A stretch of DNA of 31,455 bases from an uncultured Planctomycetota bacterium. GTDB taxonomy: Bacteria > Planctomycetota > SZUA-567 > JAFGNG01. Where the stretch lies: positions 1 through 31,455 of the forward strand of contig CAMZKK010000104.1 in the NCBI GenBank assembly GCA_947311175.1, read 5' to 3'. Shown piece after piece: positions 8,465-16,016 of this stretch. Positions within the stretch are counted from its first letter, which is position 1, and every line of letters starts with the position of its first letter. The position numbers and the translations under genes were made by a program. The notes beneath the pieces were generated by a model that was not told the DNA's origin, did not search any database, and was given only the letters and a program-made list of their open reading frames with translations.

Positions 8465-9235
8465 ATGGCACAAAAAATGAAGATAGATGCCCATTTCCAT
8501 GTTTTAGATAGAAAGAGCAAAGGTTGGAAAAAAGATTGGCAGGAATCTATAAATATTGCAGATATGCTTGAAATAAATCAACTTTGTATTTCAATCCTTC
8601 CTCCTAACAAACATGCCGAACCAAATGAATTCAGAAGAGTAAATGACGATGTTCTGCAAGCAATGAAGAATTATCCGGGGAGATATTTAGGATATGCCTT
8701 TGTTAATCCAGGTTATTCAGCTGAAGCAGTAAGAGAAATAGAAAGATGTATTAATGCAGGAATGGTAGGGGTTAAACTATATTCAGCATATACTATTGAT
8801 GATGCAACAACTGAACCGATAATAGAAAAATGTATAGAACTTGGAGTGCCAATTCTTATGCATGCCGGATATGCTCATGTAGATATGGGGCAACCCACAC
8901 TTTCTTCGGCAATTCATTTTACAAATATTGCGAAAAAATATCCTGAAGCAATGTTGATTGAAGCTCATATTGGTGGAGGTGGTGATTGGGAATGGTCTAT
9001 TAAACAATTAAAAAAATGCCCATCTGTTTTTCTTGATACTGGGGGAAGTGTTGTCGATGAGGGAATGATAGAGATGGCAATAAAAGAGTTGGGGGTTGAG
9101 CGTATTCTTTTTGCTACTGATTGTTCTATGTTTGCCGGGGTTGGAAAAATATTAGGAGCCAATATATCTGAACTACAACGGGAGAAGGTTTTTTCAGGAA
9201 ATTTCCAGAAAATTCTTGCAAAAAGAAAGGTATAA
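8465..9235 (+). CDS. Amidohydrolase-family (Amidohydro_2 type) metal-dependent hydrolase
   Basis: The 256-residue TIM-barrel protein carries the expected metal ligands of the amidohydrolase superfamily: the HxH pair near the N-terminus (DAHFHV, about 8-12), a His in PILMHAG, a His in IEAHIGGGG and the late Asp in FATDCS. It begins at ATG 8465 with SD AGGAGAG (8449-8455). A downstream ATG at codon 5 (MKIDAHFH) also fits the family's N-terminus but has worse SD spacing. It is followed after 2 bases by a second barrel of the same family that lacks the ligands, suggesting the two proteins work together. Substrate unknown; decarboxylases and hydrolases of small organic acids both occur in this family. 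Confidence 0.8.
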   Translation: MAQKMKIDAHFHVLDRKSKGWKKDWQESINIADMLEINQLCISILPPNKHAEPNEFRRVNDDVLQAMKNYPGRYLGYAFVNPGYSAEAVREIERCINAGMVGVKLYSAYTIDDATTEPIIEKCIELGVPILMHAGYAHVDMGQPTLSSAIHFTNIAKKYPEAMLIEAHIGGGGDWEWSIKQLKKCPSVFLDTGGSVVDEGMIEMAIKELGVERILFATDCSMFAGVGKILGANISELQREKVFSGNFQKILAKRKV

Positions 9236-9237
9236 AA

Positions 9238-9996
9238 ATGGAGCAACTTTTTGACTGCAATGCTTATTTAGGGCATTGGCCATTTAGAAAACTTAGACAT
9301 AACACCGCAACCGGTCTTTTGAAATTAATGGATAGTGCTGAAATAGATAAGGCAATTGTTTCTTCGATTGATTCCATATTCTACAAAAATTGTCAACCGG
9401 GAAATATTGACCTTTTTATGCAAATTAAGAAACATCGTGATAGATTAATTCCATTTGCGGTAATTAATCCTCATTATTCAGGGTGGGAGGATGACTTAAA
9501 AGAATGTGTTGAAAAATTTAAAATTGAGGGAATAGCACTTTATCCAAGCGTTCATGGTTATTCATTAAATGATGTGTGTGCAGATGAGCTTTTGAGGCAA
9601 GCGGAACAGCTAGAGTTACCAATTGCATTGTCGCTACGAATTGTCGATACGAGACAAGGGCATTGGCTTTTTCAGGTGCCAAATATATCTTCGGCAGAAG
9701 TTGCTCAAGTGGCAAAAAAATATCCAAATATATCTTTTATAATTAGGGATGCCGATGCCGATGATATTGGAAATAAATTGATTAAATTTGCAAATTGTTA
9801 CTTTGATATTTCACGAATAGATATCTCAACAGAATATTCACTTGTTACAAAGAGTAATATTGACAAATTTATTTTTGGGACACAGATTCCATTCAAAGAA
9901 CCAATGCCGGTTATTCTTAAGATAAAACTAAACAAGTTGACAGAAGAAATGGGTAATAAAATTAGAAAACAAAATCTTGAATCATTAATATTTTAA
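9238..9996 (+). CDS. Amidohydrolase-fold protein lacking the metal-binding residues
   Basis: The 252-residue protein has the same barrel layout as the preceding gene, but each expected ligand is replaced: HxH becomes NAY (FDCNAYLGHWPF), the strand-5 His lies in PIALSLRI with no His, the strand-6 His position reads IIRDAD, and the terminal Asp position reads FGTQIPF. The N-terminal 'N.YLG.WPFR' signature is recalled from other PVC amidohydrolase-like proteins of this degenerate type. It is probably non-catalytic, or catalytic by a different mechanism, and may pair with its neighbour. It starts 2 bases after the previous stop with an SD (AGAAAGG) inside that gene, implying coupled translation. 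Confidence 0.7.
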   Translation: MEQLFDCNAYLGHWPFRKLRHNTATGLLKLMDSAEIDKAIVSSIDSIFYKNCQPGNIDLFMQIKKHRDRLIPFAVINPHYSGWEDDLKECVEKFKIEGIALYPSVHGYSLNDVCADELLRQAEQLELPIALSLRIVDTRQGHWLFQVPNISSAEVAQVAKKYPNISFIIRDADADDIGNKLIKFANCYFDISRIDISTEYSLVTKSNIDKFIFGTQIPFKEPMPVILKIKLNKLTEEMGNKIRKQNLESLIF

Positions 9997-10009
9997 AAGA
10001 AGGCAAGGT

Positions 10010-10927
10010 ATGAAACTTGATGATTTTTTACATCCAAAATGTATTGCGGTAAATGTTGAGACAGAAGATAAATGGGAAGTTTTTTCTATAATTGCTGATA
10101 TGATAAATAATTCAGGAGTATTAGATAATCAAATTGTTGATAGGGATTTATTACTCAATGAAATGATAGATCGAGAAAAATCACAAAGCACTGCCCTTGG
10201 AGAGGGTCTTGCAATTCCTCATGCAAGAATAAAAGGCTTTGAGGGAATGATTATGGCATTAATCACTTTTAAAAAACCAATTTCATTTGGGGCATTAGAT
10301 AATAAACCGGTTAGTATTTTATGGGCAATTATTGTTGCTGAAGACAAACCAACCCTTGCCCTTCAGGCATATTCAAAGATTTATGCTTTGATGCAGGATG
10401 CAGCGATTAGAAAATATTTTGAAACAGCTGATAGTGTTGACACCATCAAAAATTATTTTACTAAAAAATGTATTACTGTTGGAGGGGTATTAACTGCTCG
10501 CGATATAATGAGAGAGCCATGTACTCATATTTCTCCAGATATGCCTTTACGAAAAGTTGTTCAGGAAATGCGAATTCATAAGACAGAAGCAGTTGCGGTA
10601 GAAGATGCAAATAAACGTATTCTTGGTGAAATTACCTGTGATTGGTTGTTCCAGTTTGGCATTCCCGATTTTTTTAATCAATTACAAAGTGTTGCCTTTA
10701 TTAATCGGTTTGATCCATTTGAAAAATATTTTAACGAAGAATCTAAATCGACAGCCGGTGATATAATGCAACAAAATTATGCAACAATACCACCAGATGC
10801 AACAATAATTGAAGTAGTGTTTATCCTAACGGTAAAAAAGCATATCCAAGTTTATGTGGTTGAAGAAGGGCGTTGCATTGGAGTTATTGATAGAACAGAA
10901 GTGTTGGATAGAATATTAGATTTTTAA
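10010..10927 (+). CDS. PTS EIIA (PtsN-like) domain fused to a CBS-domain pair
   Basis: The 305-residue protein has two parts. Residues 1 to about 150 are an EIIA fructose/nitrogen-type domain with the phosphoacceptor His71 in GEGLAIPHARI. Residues about 163-305 are two CBS motifs (LTARDIMREPCTHISPDMPL and the AGDIMQQNYATIPPDATI region), which usually bind adenosine nucleotides. It lies 18 bases upstream of the transporter gene, so the likely role is regulating that carrier according to PTS phosphorylation and energy state. No PTS sugar permease is nearby. Length and both domains look intact. The regulatory role is inferred from context, while the domain calls are firm. Confidence 0.85.
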   Translation: MKLDDFLHPKCIAVNVETEDKWEVFSIIADMINNSGVLDNQIVDRDLLLNEMIDREKSQSTALGEGLAIPHARIKGFEGMIMALITFKKPISFGALDNKPVSILWAIIVAEDKPTLALQAYSKIYALMQDAAIRKYFETADSVDTIKNYFTKKCITVGGVLTARDIMREPCTHISPDMPLRKVVQEMRIHKTEAVAVEDANKRILGEITCDWLFQFGIPDFFNQLQSVAFINRFDPFEKYFNEESKSTAGDIMQQNYATIPPDATIIEVVFILTVKKHIQVYVVEEGRCIGVIDRTEVLDRILDF

Positions 10928-10945
10928 TGGAAAAGGGAAATTTTT

Positions 10946-12259
10946 ATGATTACTGCGATAGTAATTTTTGCAATAACCTATATTTTTATTGCCAGTGAAA
11001 AGGTAGATAAAACAATTGCCGCAATGCTTGGAGCAACTGCAATTATATTTGCCGGGCAAATTGAATATCAAGAAGCACTTCATAAAATTGATTTGAATGT
11101 TATTTATCTATTGGTTGGGATGATGATTATTGTTCACATTCTGGCAACAACCGGTCTTTTTGAGTGGATTGCGGTATCGGTTGCACAAAAGGTCCACGGT
11201 AGGGCAATTCCTCTTTTGGTTTTGTTGCTAACCGTTACAGCCATCCTTTCAGCAGTTTTAGATAATGTAACAACTATTATTTTGATTGCTCCAATAACTA
11301 TTCTCATAACTCAAATTCTTGAAATAAATGCAGTCCCATTTTTAATTTTAGAAGCAGTTTTTTCTAATATAGGTGGCACAGCTACTCTTGTTGGCGATCC
11401 TCCAAATGTTTTGATAGGTTCACAGACACATCTTGAGTTTAATGATTTTATAATTCATTTAGGACCAATTGTTGCGATTATTTGTGTGGTAGCAATGCCA
11501 CTTGTAATATTAATAATCAAAAAACATTTGGTTGTTAGTGATGCCACTAGAGAACGAATAATGGAAGCTAGACCTGAATTAGCAATTATTTATCCGGGAA
11601 GATTAGTGATTGCCCTTGTTGTTTTTGGTTTTGTTTTGGCTGGGTTTTTCCTTAGTCAAAAAATAGGGATAGAACCGGGGCTGGTTGCCATTGCCGGAGC
11701 ATTTTTAATGACTTTGTGTTGTGGCTTGAAACCATCAGAAGTGCTTGCCGAAGTTGAATGGGGAACCATCTTTTTTTTCTTAGGGCTATTTATGTTAATT
11801 GGAGCTTTAGATCATGTTGGAGTGTTTAAATATCTTGGCACAGTAATTCTGCATCTAACAAGTGGTAATCTCCTTTGGACCTGTATTGCCATAATGTGGT
11901 TTAGTGCTATTTTTAGCGCCTTGGTGGATAATATTCCACTTGTGATGGCAATGATTCCATTGATTAGAAGTATTGTCCCGTTGTTTTTAACTCAGATGGG
12001 ATTGGAAGCAGACAGCGAAACAGCGAGATTGGTGATAACCGAACCACTTTACTGGAGCCTTGCCTTAGGAGCGTGTCTTGGTGGCAATGGCAGTCTGGTT
12101 GGGGCATCTGCAAACATTGTTGTGGCACAAATTGCTCGTAAAAATAAATACAAACTTTCATTTTGGGATTTTACTCGTTACGGAATGCCAATTATGCTTG
12201 TTAGTTTGTTGATTAGCACCGCTTATGTTTATCTCAGATACTTTTATGTCCGAGCATAA
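10946..12259 (+). CDS. ArsB/NhaD/SLC13-like (ion transporter superfamily) membrane permease
   Basis: The 437-residue protein is almost wholly hydrophobic with about 11-12 membrane segments. It shows the internal two-fold repeat of the ion transporter superfamily: VLDNVTT (104-110) and VDNIPL (327-332), each followed by a hairpin signature, GGTATLVGDPPN (143-154) and GGNGSLVGASAN (379-390). The GDPPN hairpin is shared by ArsB, P-protein and SLC13-like carriers. Substrate (arsenite, Na+/H+, citrate or dicarboxylate) cannot be told from sequence. The absence of arsR/arsC/arsA and the presence of aminopeptidase and amidohydrolase genes make an organic anion more plausible than arsenite. Last gene of its operon, with a strong terminator 39 bases downstream. 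Confidence 0.8.
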   Translation: MITAIVIFAITYIFIASEKVDKTIAAMLGATAIIFAGQIEYQEALHKIDLNVIYLLVGMMIIVHILATTGLFEWIAVSVAQKVHGRAIPLLVLLLTVTAILSAVLDNVTTIILIAPITILITQILEINAVPFLILEAVFSNIGGTATLVGDPPNVLIGSQTHLEFNDFIIHLGPIVAIICVVAMPLVILIIKKHLVVSDATRERIMEARPELAIIYPGRLVIALVVFGFVLAGFFLSQKIGIEPGLVAIAGAFLMTLCCGLKPSEVLAEVEWGTIFFFLGLFMLIGALDHVGVFKYLGTVILHLTSGNLLWTCIAIMWFSAIFSALVDNIPLVMAMIPLIRSIVPLFLTQMGLEADSETARLVITEPLYWSLALGACLGGNGSLVGASANIVVAQIARKNKYKLSFWDFTRYGMPIMLVSLLISTAYVYLRYFYVRA

Positions 12260-12297
12260 TTATAAATTTAGCCGCGAATGACGCTAATTTAAATAGT

Positions 12298-12346
12298 AAA
12301 AAGGGACGCTTCCCTATTTTAATTAGGAAGCGTCCCTTTTTTCCTT
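12298..12346 (+). terminator. Strong bidirectional intrinsic terminator
   Basis: A 16-base perfect inverted repeat (12298-12313 AAAAAGGGACGCTTCC; 12326-12341 GGAAGCGTCCCTTTTT) encloses a 12-base loop. It has A-runs on the left and T-runs on the right, so it works in both directions. It lies between the convergent transporter (+) and xerC (-) genes. Confidence 0.85.
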
Positions 12347-12364
12347 TTTTGTAATCAAAACTGC

Positions 12365-12382
12365 CTTTAGCGATAGCTAAAG
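12365..12382. terminator. Small hairpin downstream of xerC
   Basis: CTTTAGC (12365-12371) and GCTAAAG (12376-12382) flank a GATA loop. Read on the minus strand it is followed by GCAGTTTT, so it could be a weak terminator for xerC upstream of the larger one at 12298-12341. Confidence 0.3.
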
Positions 12383-12422
12383 CACCTTCATTTTTATTCT
12401 CAATTTTTAATTTTTAATTAAA

Positions 12423-13379
12423 TCATGCCGTCTTAGACATTTCCGGGTTATTGTTATCTTCGTTAGCTCTTGGATGGGATTGATAGTATTGTTTACTAAT
12501 TTCAGTAAGGGAAAGATGAGTATAATTTTGAGTTGTTGAAATGTTTTCGTGCCCTAATAATTCTTGTACAATTCTAAGGTCAGCCCCTTTTGAAAGTAAG
12601 TGCGTAGCAAAACTATGTCGTAATGTATGTGGGGTAATATCTCCCGGTAATCCAGCCTCAGCAATATAACGAACTAATATTCTTCGAATACTTCTGGTTG
12701 TTAATCTTCCCCCTCGATGATTTACAAATAAGGCAGCGGTCTTTCTTGTATTTTTGGGAAATTGGTATAATTTAATTTTTAAATATTTTTCGATTGCAGA
12801 GATAGCATAACTACCAAGGGGATTAATTCTTTCTTTTTTCCCTTTACCCCTTATTTTGATAGAGGCAGAGGCTAATCTAAAATCTTCTTCATCTAAACCT
12901 ACTAATTCAAAACTTCTTAATCCTGCACTATAAAGTAATTCAAGAATAGTTTTATCTCTACATCCAATAAAAGACTCTGTTTCAGGAGTATTAATTAATG
13001 TTTCAACTTGAGGAATAGATAAGTAATTTGGTAATTTTTTTTCAAATCTCGGTGTCCGGATATTAACTAATGGCGAGATTTGAACAATATTTCTTTTTAA
13101 TAAAAATTTATAAATACTACGCATCGATGCCAGTTTTCGAGCCACGGTTCGTTTGCTTATACCTGTTTCTTCAAGTTCTGCGAGAAAACTTCTTATGATA
13201 AGATGATTTAAATCTTTTGGAAATAAAGCAAGCTCACCACTTGTTTTTAGATAGTTTAAAAATTGAGTTAAATCTGCCTTATAGTTACGAATGGTATGTT
13301 CAGACATATTTCGTTCATTGATTAAGTAACGAAAAAACATATCGACACAGGGGTGTTCGATATTTAAATTTGTAGCCAA
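12423..13379 (-). CDS. xerC: Tyrosine recombinase XerC/XerD
   Basis: The 318-residue protein has an N-terminal SAM-like core-binding domain (about 8-95) and a C-terminal catalytic domain. All active-site residues are visible: Arg155 (SAGLRSFEL), Lys179 (RGKGKKER), His251 and Arg254 (HTLRH), His277 (LLGHENI) and nucleophile Tyr286 (QNYTHLS). It ends with the SHPRA signature of Xer proteins. Role: resolving chromosome dimers at dif. XerC and XerD are not easily separated by eye, so the symbol is provisional. The start is TTG at 13377-13379, chosen because AGGAG sits 6 bases upstream; the next in-frame ATG (residue 14) would truncate the core-binding domain. No integrase cargo or attachment sites are seen, so this is the housekeeping enzyme. 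Confidence 0.88.
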   Translation of the reverse strand: MATNLNIEHPCVDMFFRYLINERNMSEHTIRNYKADLTQFLNYLKTSGELALFPKDLNHLIIRSFLAELEETGISKRTVARKLASMRSIYKFLLKRNIVQISPLVNIRTPRFEKKLPNYLSIPQVETLINTPETESFIGCRDKTILELLYSAGLRSFELVGLDEEDFRLASASIKIRGKGKKERINPLGSYAISAIEKYLKIKLYQFPKNTRKTAALFVNHRGGRLTTRSIRRILVRYIAEAGLPGDITPHTLRHSFATHLLSKGADLRIVQELLGHENISTTQNYTHLSLTEISKQYYQSHPRANEDNNNPEMSKTA

Positions 13380-13444
13380 AGGTGACTCCTAAATAAAAGT
13401 TTTGTAATCCATTTTATGCCGGCAAATCCATTTGCGAATATTAG

Positions 13445-13465
13445 TATTATCGGTCATTAAAGAGG
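13445..13465 (-). promoter_or_regulatory. Conserved 21-nt block upstream of xerC (copy 1)
   Basis: TATTATCGGTCATT plus AAAGAGG recurs with two mismatches at 19488-19508. Read on the minus strand it gives AATGACCGATAATA, containing a GATAAT -10-like hexamer about 66 bases before the xerC TTG start. The block also encodes the last codons and stop of the small ORF at 13447-13554. Promoter function is inferred from position and recurrence. Confidence 0.4.
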
Positions 13466-13554
13466 TTTAACTCAGTGTTTTCATAATTTCCGATAGATGT
13501 TGATTCAATTTTCTCTTTTAAAATTTCAGGTAATAAATAAATTCCAAAAGTCAT
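13447..13554 (-). CDS. Possible 35-residue small ORF abutting the unknown signalling gene
   Basis: The ATG (13552-13554) follows the TAA stop of the 391-residue protein with no gap (TAAATG), an arrangement suited to coupled re-initiation. The peptide begins MTFGIYLLPEIL and ends NLFNDR; it has no signal peptide, zinc motif or recognised family. No independent SD is visible and the end overlaps the conserved block, so it may be chance. Best read as a candidate only. Confidence 0.25.
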   Translation of the reverse strand: MTFGIYLLPEILKEKIESTSIGNYENTELNLFNDR

Positions 13555-14730
13555 TTATTTTTTAGATTGCCTTGTATTATAAATTGCAACAAGTTCTTTA
13601 TTGCTTGGATCATAATGTTTTTTTTCTTTGACAGAAGTAGCTCTTTCTCGCTCATCTAATAATGCCATTGTTTTTTCTGATTTAAAACATGACCAGACTT
13701 TACCTCCCCTACCATCGTCGATTTTTAAAACAAAGATATTTTCTGCTTCATTGTAAATGGCAAAATTATCTGTTCCTTGGAAAAAATCTAAAATGCGACA
13801 CCTATTAATATGAAGAAGATCAATAAGTGCATAAATATTATATCTTGCAGTTTTTTCAACTCCTTCACGTTTATGATGAATAAGCCCTCTCTCGTATTCT
13901 TCAGTGAGAATTACACATAATCGTTTATTTGTTGAATTAAATGCAGAAACAATTGAATGAAGAACTGAAACATATCCAGCAAATTGATGAATAGTTGCTT
14001 CTTCATCTTTTGGAATATTCATTGCGGTTCGTCCCATAAGGCGAGTGCTAAAATTGATAATATGTTCAACCGGACGAAAGTTTTGTTTTATTTTTTCATT
14101 TGTTTTATATAGTTCTAAATGAGTCATTAGTTTTTGCAGAGAGATTTTTGCTAAATTTTCACTTGCAGTTTTCACTCTTTCAAAAAAATAAGTTCTAAGC
14201 TTTTCTTCTTCAGAATCGTTAATATCAAATTTTTTATTTATTATTAGTGATTGATACTCATCTTCTTTCATATAGGGTATACCAAAGTGTCGAGCATATA
14301 TTCCTAATAATATAATCATCATATTTTCTTGTAAACTATTTACAATTTCAGATTTACCATAACATGCACAAGCCTGAATTAATGTGGCAAGCGCATTGCT
14401 GTTTTTAATAAATTTATCAAGCTTTCTTTTTTTTAAATTTATTAACATTAAATAAATACTTGGAATCTCAATAATTTCATGAATATTATGTGCAAAAATA
14501 ATTTTTGATTTTTCTTTTGGTAAATGAAAAGAGTGAAGAGTGTTTTCAACATATAAAATAATTTCTTTTTTTATTTCATCTAATTCAGCAAATTTATCAG
14601 GGGGGATATCTTTGTATATTTTTGCATAGATATCATTTTCAAGATTATTATCTCTAACTATTGTCTTACCATGAAATATTGTTTGATAGGTTCGTTGTTT
14701 TTTCTTTTTAAATAATGATTCAAAAATCAA
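13555..14730 (-). CDS. Protein of unknown function in the HD-GYP/pseudokinase cassette
   Basis: I do not recognise this 391-residue protein. It is soluble, Lys/Glu-rich, apparently mostly helical, with no signal peptide or membrane segment. Possible motifs are a HNIHEII segment (about 81-87) and a later HHKREG segment, but they do not form a recognisable HD or HDOD site. The C-terminal part (KIDDGRGGKVWSCFK, about 345) looks more beta-rich. It is the last large gene of a tight unidirectional run, starting 23 bases after the pseudokinase-pseudoreceiver gene, so a shared signalling role is likely. The start is TTG (14728-14730) with SD AAAGGGA a few bases upstream; no early in-frame ATG exists. 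Confidence 0.7.
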   Translation of the reverse strand: MIFESLFKKKKQRTYQTIFHGKTIVRDNNLENDIYAKIYKDIPPDKFAELDEIKKEIILYVENTLHSFHLPKEKSKIIFAHNIHEIIEIPSIYLMLINLKKRKLDKFIKNSNALATLIQACACYGKSEIVNSLQENMMIILLGIYARHFGIPYMKEDEYQSLIINKKFDINDSEEEKLRTYFFERVKTASENLAKISLQKLMTHLELYKTNEKIKQNFRPVEHIINFSTRLMGRTAMNIPKDEEATIHQFAGYVSVLHSIVSAFNSTNKRLCVILTEEYERGLIHHKREGVEKTARYNIYALIDLLHINRCRILDFFQGTDNFAIYNEAENIFVLKIDDGRGGKVWSCFKSEKTMALLDERERATSVKEKKHYDPSNKELVAIYNTRQSKK

Positions 14731-14753
14731 AGTATTCCCTTTCTGGATTCTAT

Positions 14754-16016
14754 TTACGATAACGCCTTATTCACTGCATCTCTTAATAATTTAGCTTCTA
14801 TCGGACGTTCTAAAATTTTAGCAATATTTAATGTGGAATCTCTTTTTAGGAGATAGCTATTTTTTCCCCCACGAGTGATAATTACCGGCATTTTTGAATT
14901 TCTCTTAATAAGAGTTTTAATTAAATCTTTGCCATTGATACCGGGTAGTTTAAGTCCGGTTATTAATAAGTCGATTTTTTTATTTTTGGTGGCTTCAATA
15001 GCTACTTTTGAGTTTTTGGTGGTGAAGGTATTGAAGCCAAGTCTATGGACAACTTCATGAATGAATTTAACATTGTATTGCTGGTGATCACAAATCAAAA
15101 CATTCATTTTATGCCTAATCCCCAAAATTTCACGAGTGGCAAAAATTAAAGTACTTCCCTTTTTTAACTTTTCAGAACTGTTTCCAATCAACTCAGGTTT
15201 TATTATTGTGTTAAGACAAGCAATTAATTCATTAGGAGATTGAATTCTTTTATCCGGATTTTTTTCAAGCAGACTGTGAACTATTTCCTCTATTGATTCC
15301 GGTAGCTCATTGCCAACAATATCTCTAATTGGCCATGGTTGTTCAGTCCTATGGTAATGAATATATTCCAGTGCATCTTTACAGGCAAAAATGGGTTTCC
15401 CTGCAAGCAGATGGTAAAATACTGCTCCGAGGCTATATAAATCTCCTCTGATATCCGGTATTCCTTCTCCAACTTCTGGACAAGTATATGGACCGATATT
15501 GACCAATGCTCCCTCAGCAGTAATTGTATTATCTTGTGCCTCGCTAAGTCTTGCTAACCCAAAACCTAACATAGCAACCTTTCCGCCAGGGCTTAACATT
15601 ATGTGAGATGGTTCTATTTTACGGTGAACAATATTTTTTGAATGAGCATATTCCATTGCCTGCGCAATTTGGAGAATTATATCGCAGGCAGCTTTGTATT
15701 TTATTTTATGTTTAACTTTTAGAATATTATCAAGGCTTTTCCCCGATAAATATTCCATCAACATATACGAAGTTTTTCCCTCTAAACCTGCGGCATAAGT
15801 TTGCACAATATTTGGATGCTCTAACTTTACAGCCAATTCCCCACCTCTGATAAATCTACGGGCAGTAGGACTTGTTACAGAAAATCTAGGCTCAAGAATT
15901 TTTATCATTACCGGTTGGTTAAGTTCATTACTATGTGCCTTGTAAAGAATACTGTGTTCACTTTTTGATTGGGTTTTTTCAATTATACAACCGCCAAGAT
16001 TTTTAGAAAGACTCAT
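14754..16016 (-). CDS. Serine/threonine pseudokinase fused to a degenerate receiver domain
   Basis: In this 420-residue protein, residues 1 to about 270 have a Hanks-type kinase fold: Lys39 in VMIKIL, a TCPE motif (178-181), DLYSLG (192-197) and Arg257 in NPDKR. The catalytic elements are lost. The Gly-rich loop is replaced by Lys/Ser-rich sequence, HRD reads HRK (131-133) with Glu135 and His138 where Lys and Asn belong, and DFG reads GFG (151-153). Residues about 304-420 form a CheY-like receiver in which the phosphoacceptor Asp is Gly354 (DLLITGLKLPG) and the switch Lys is Arg404 (ERP). Both modules are therefore predicted inactive as phosphotransfer units and probably act as binding scaffolds. 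The ATG overlaps the stop of the upstream HD-GYP gene by one base (TAATG), implying coupled translation. Confidence 0.85.
   Translation of the reverse strand: MSLSKNLGGCIIEKTQSKSEHSILYKAHSNELNQPVMIKILEPRFSVTSPTARRFIRGGELAVKLEHPNIVQTYAAGLEGKTSYMLMEYLSGKSLDNILKVKHKIKYKAACDIILQIAQAMEYAHSKNIVHRKIEPSHIMLSPGGKVAMLGFGLARLSEAQDNTITAEGALVNIGPYTCPEVGEGIPDIRGDLYSLGAVFYHLLAGKPIFACKDALEYIHYHRTEQPWPIRDIVGNELPESIEEIVHSLLEKNPDKRIQSPNELIACLNTIIKPELIGNSSEKLKKGSTLIFATREILGIRHKMNVLICDHQQYNVKFIHEVVHRLGFNTFTTKNSKVAIEATKNKKIDLLITGLKLPGINGKDLIKTLIKRNSKMPVIITRGGKNSYLLKRDSTLNIAKILERPIEAKLLRDAVNKALS

Noticed and set aside
10946..12259. Arsenite efflux pump (ArsB) as a specific call
   Set aside because: The signatures are shared by several ion-transporter families and no ars genes are nearby.
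12365..12422. CRISPR or tandem repeat in the AT-rich gap before xerC
   Set aside because: Only a single hairpin and simple AT-rich sequence (repeated AATTTTTAA words) are present.
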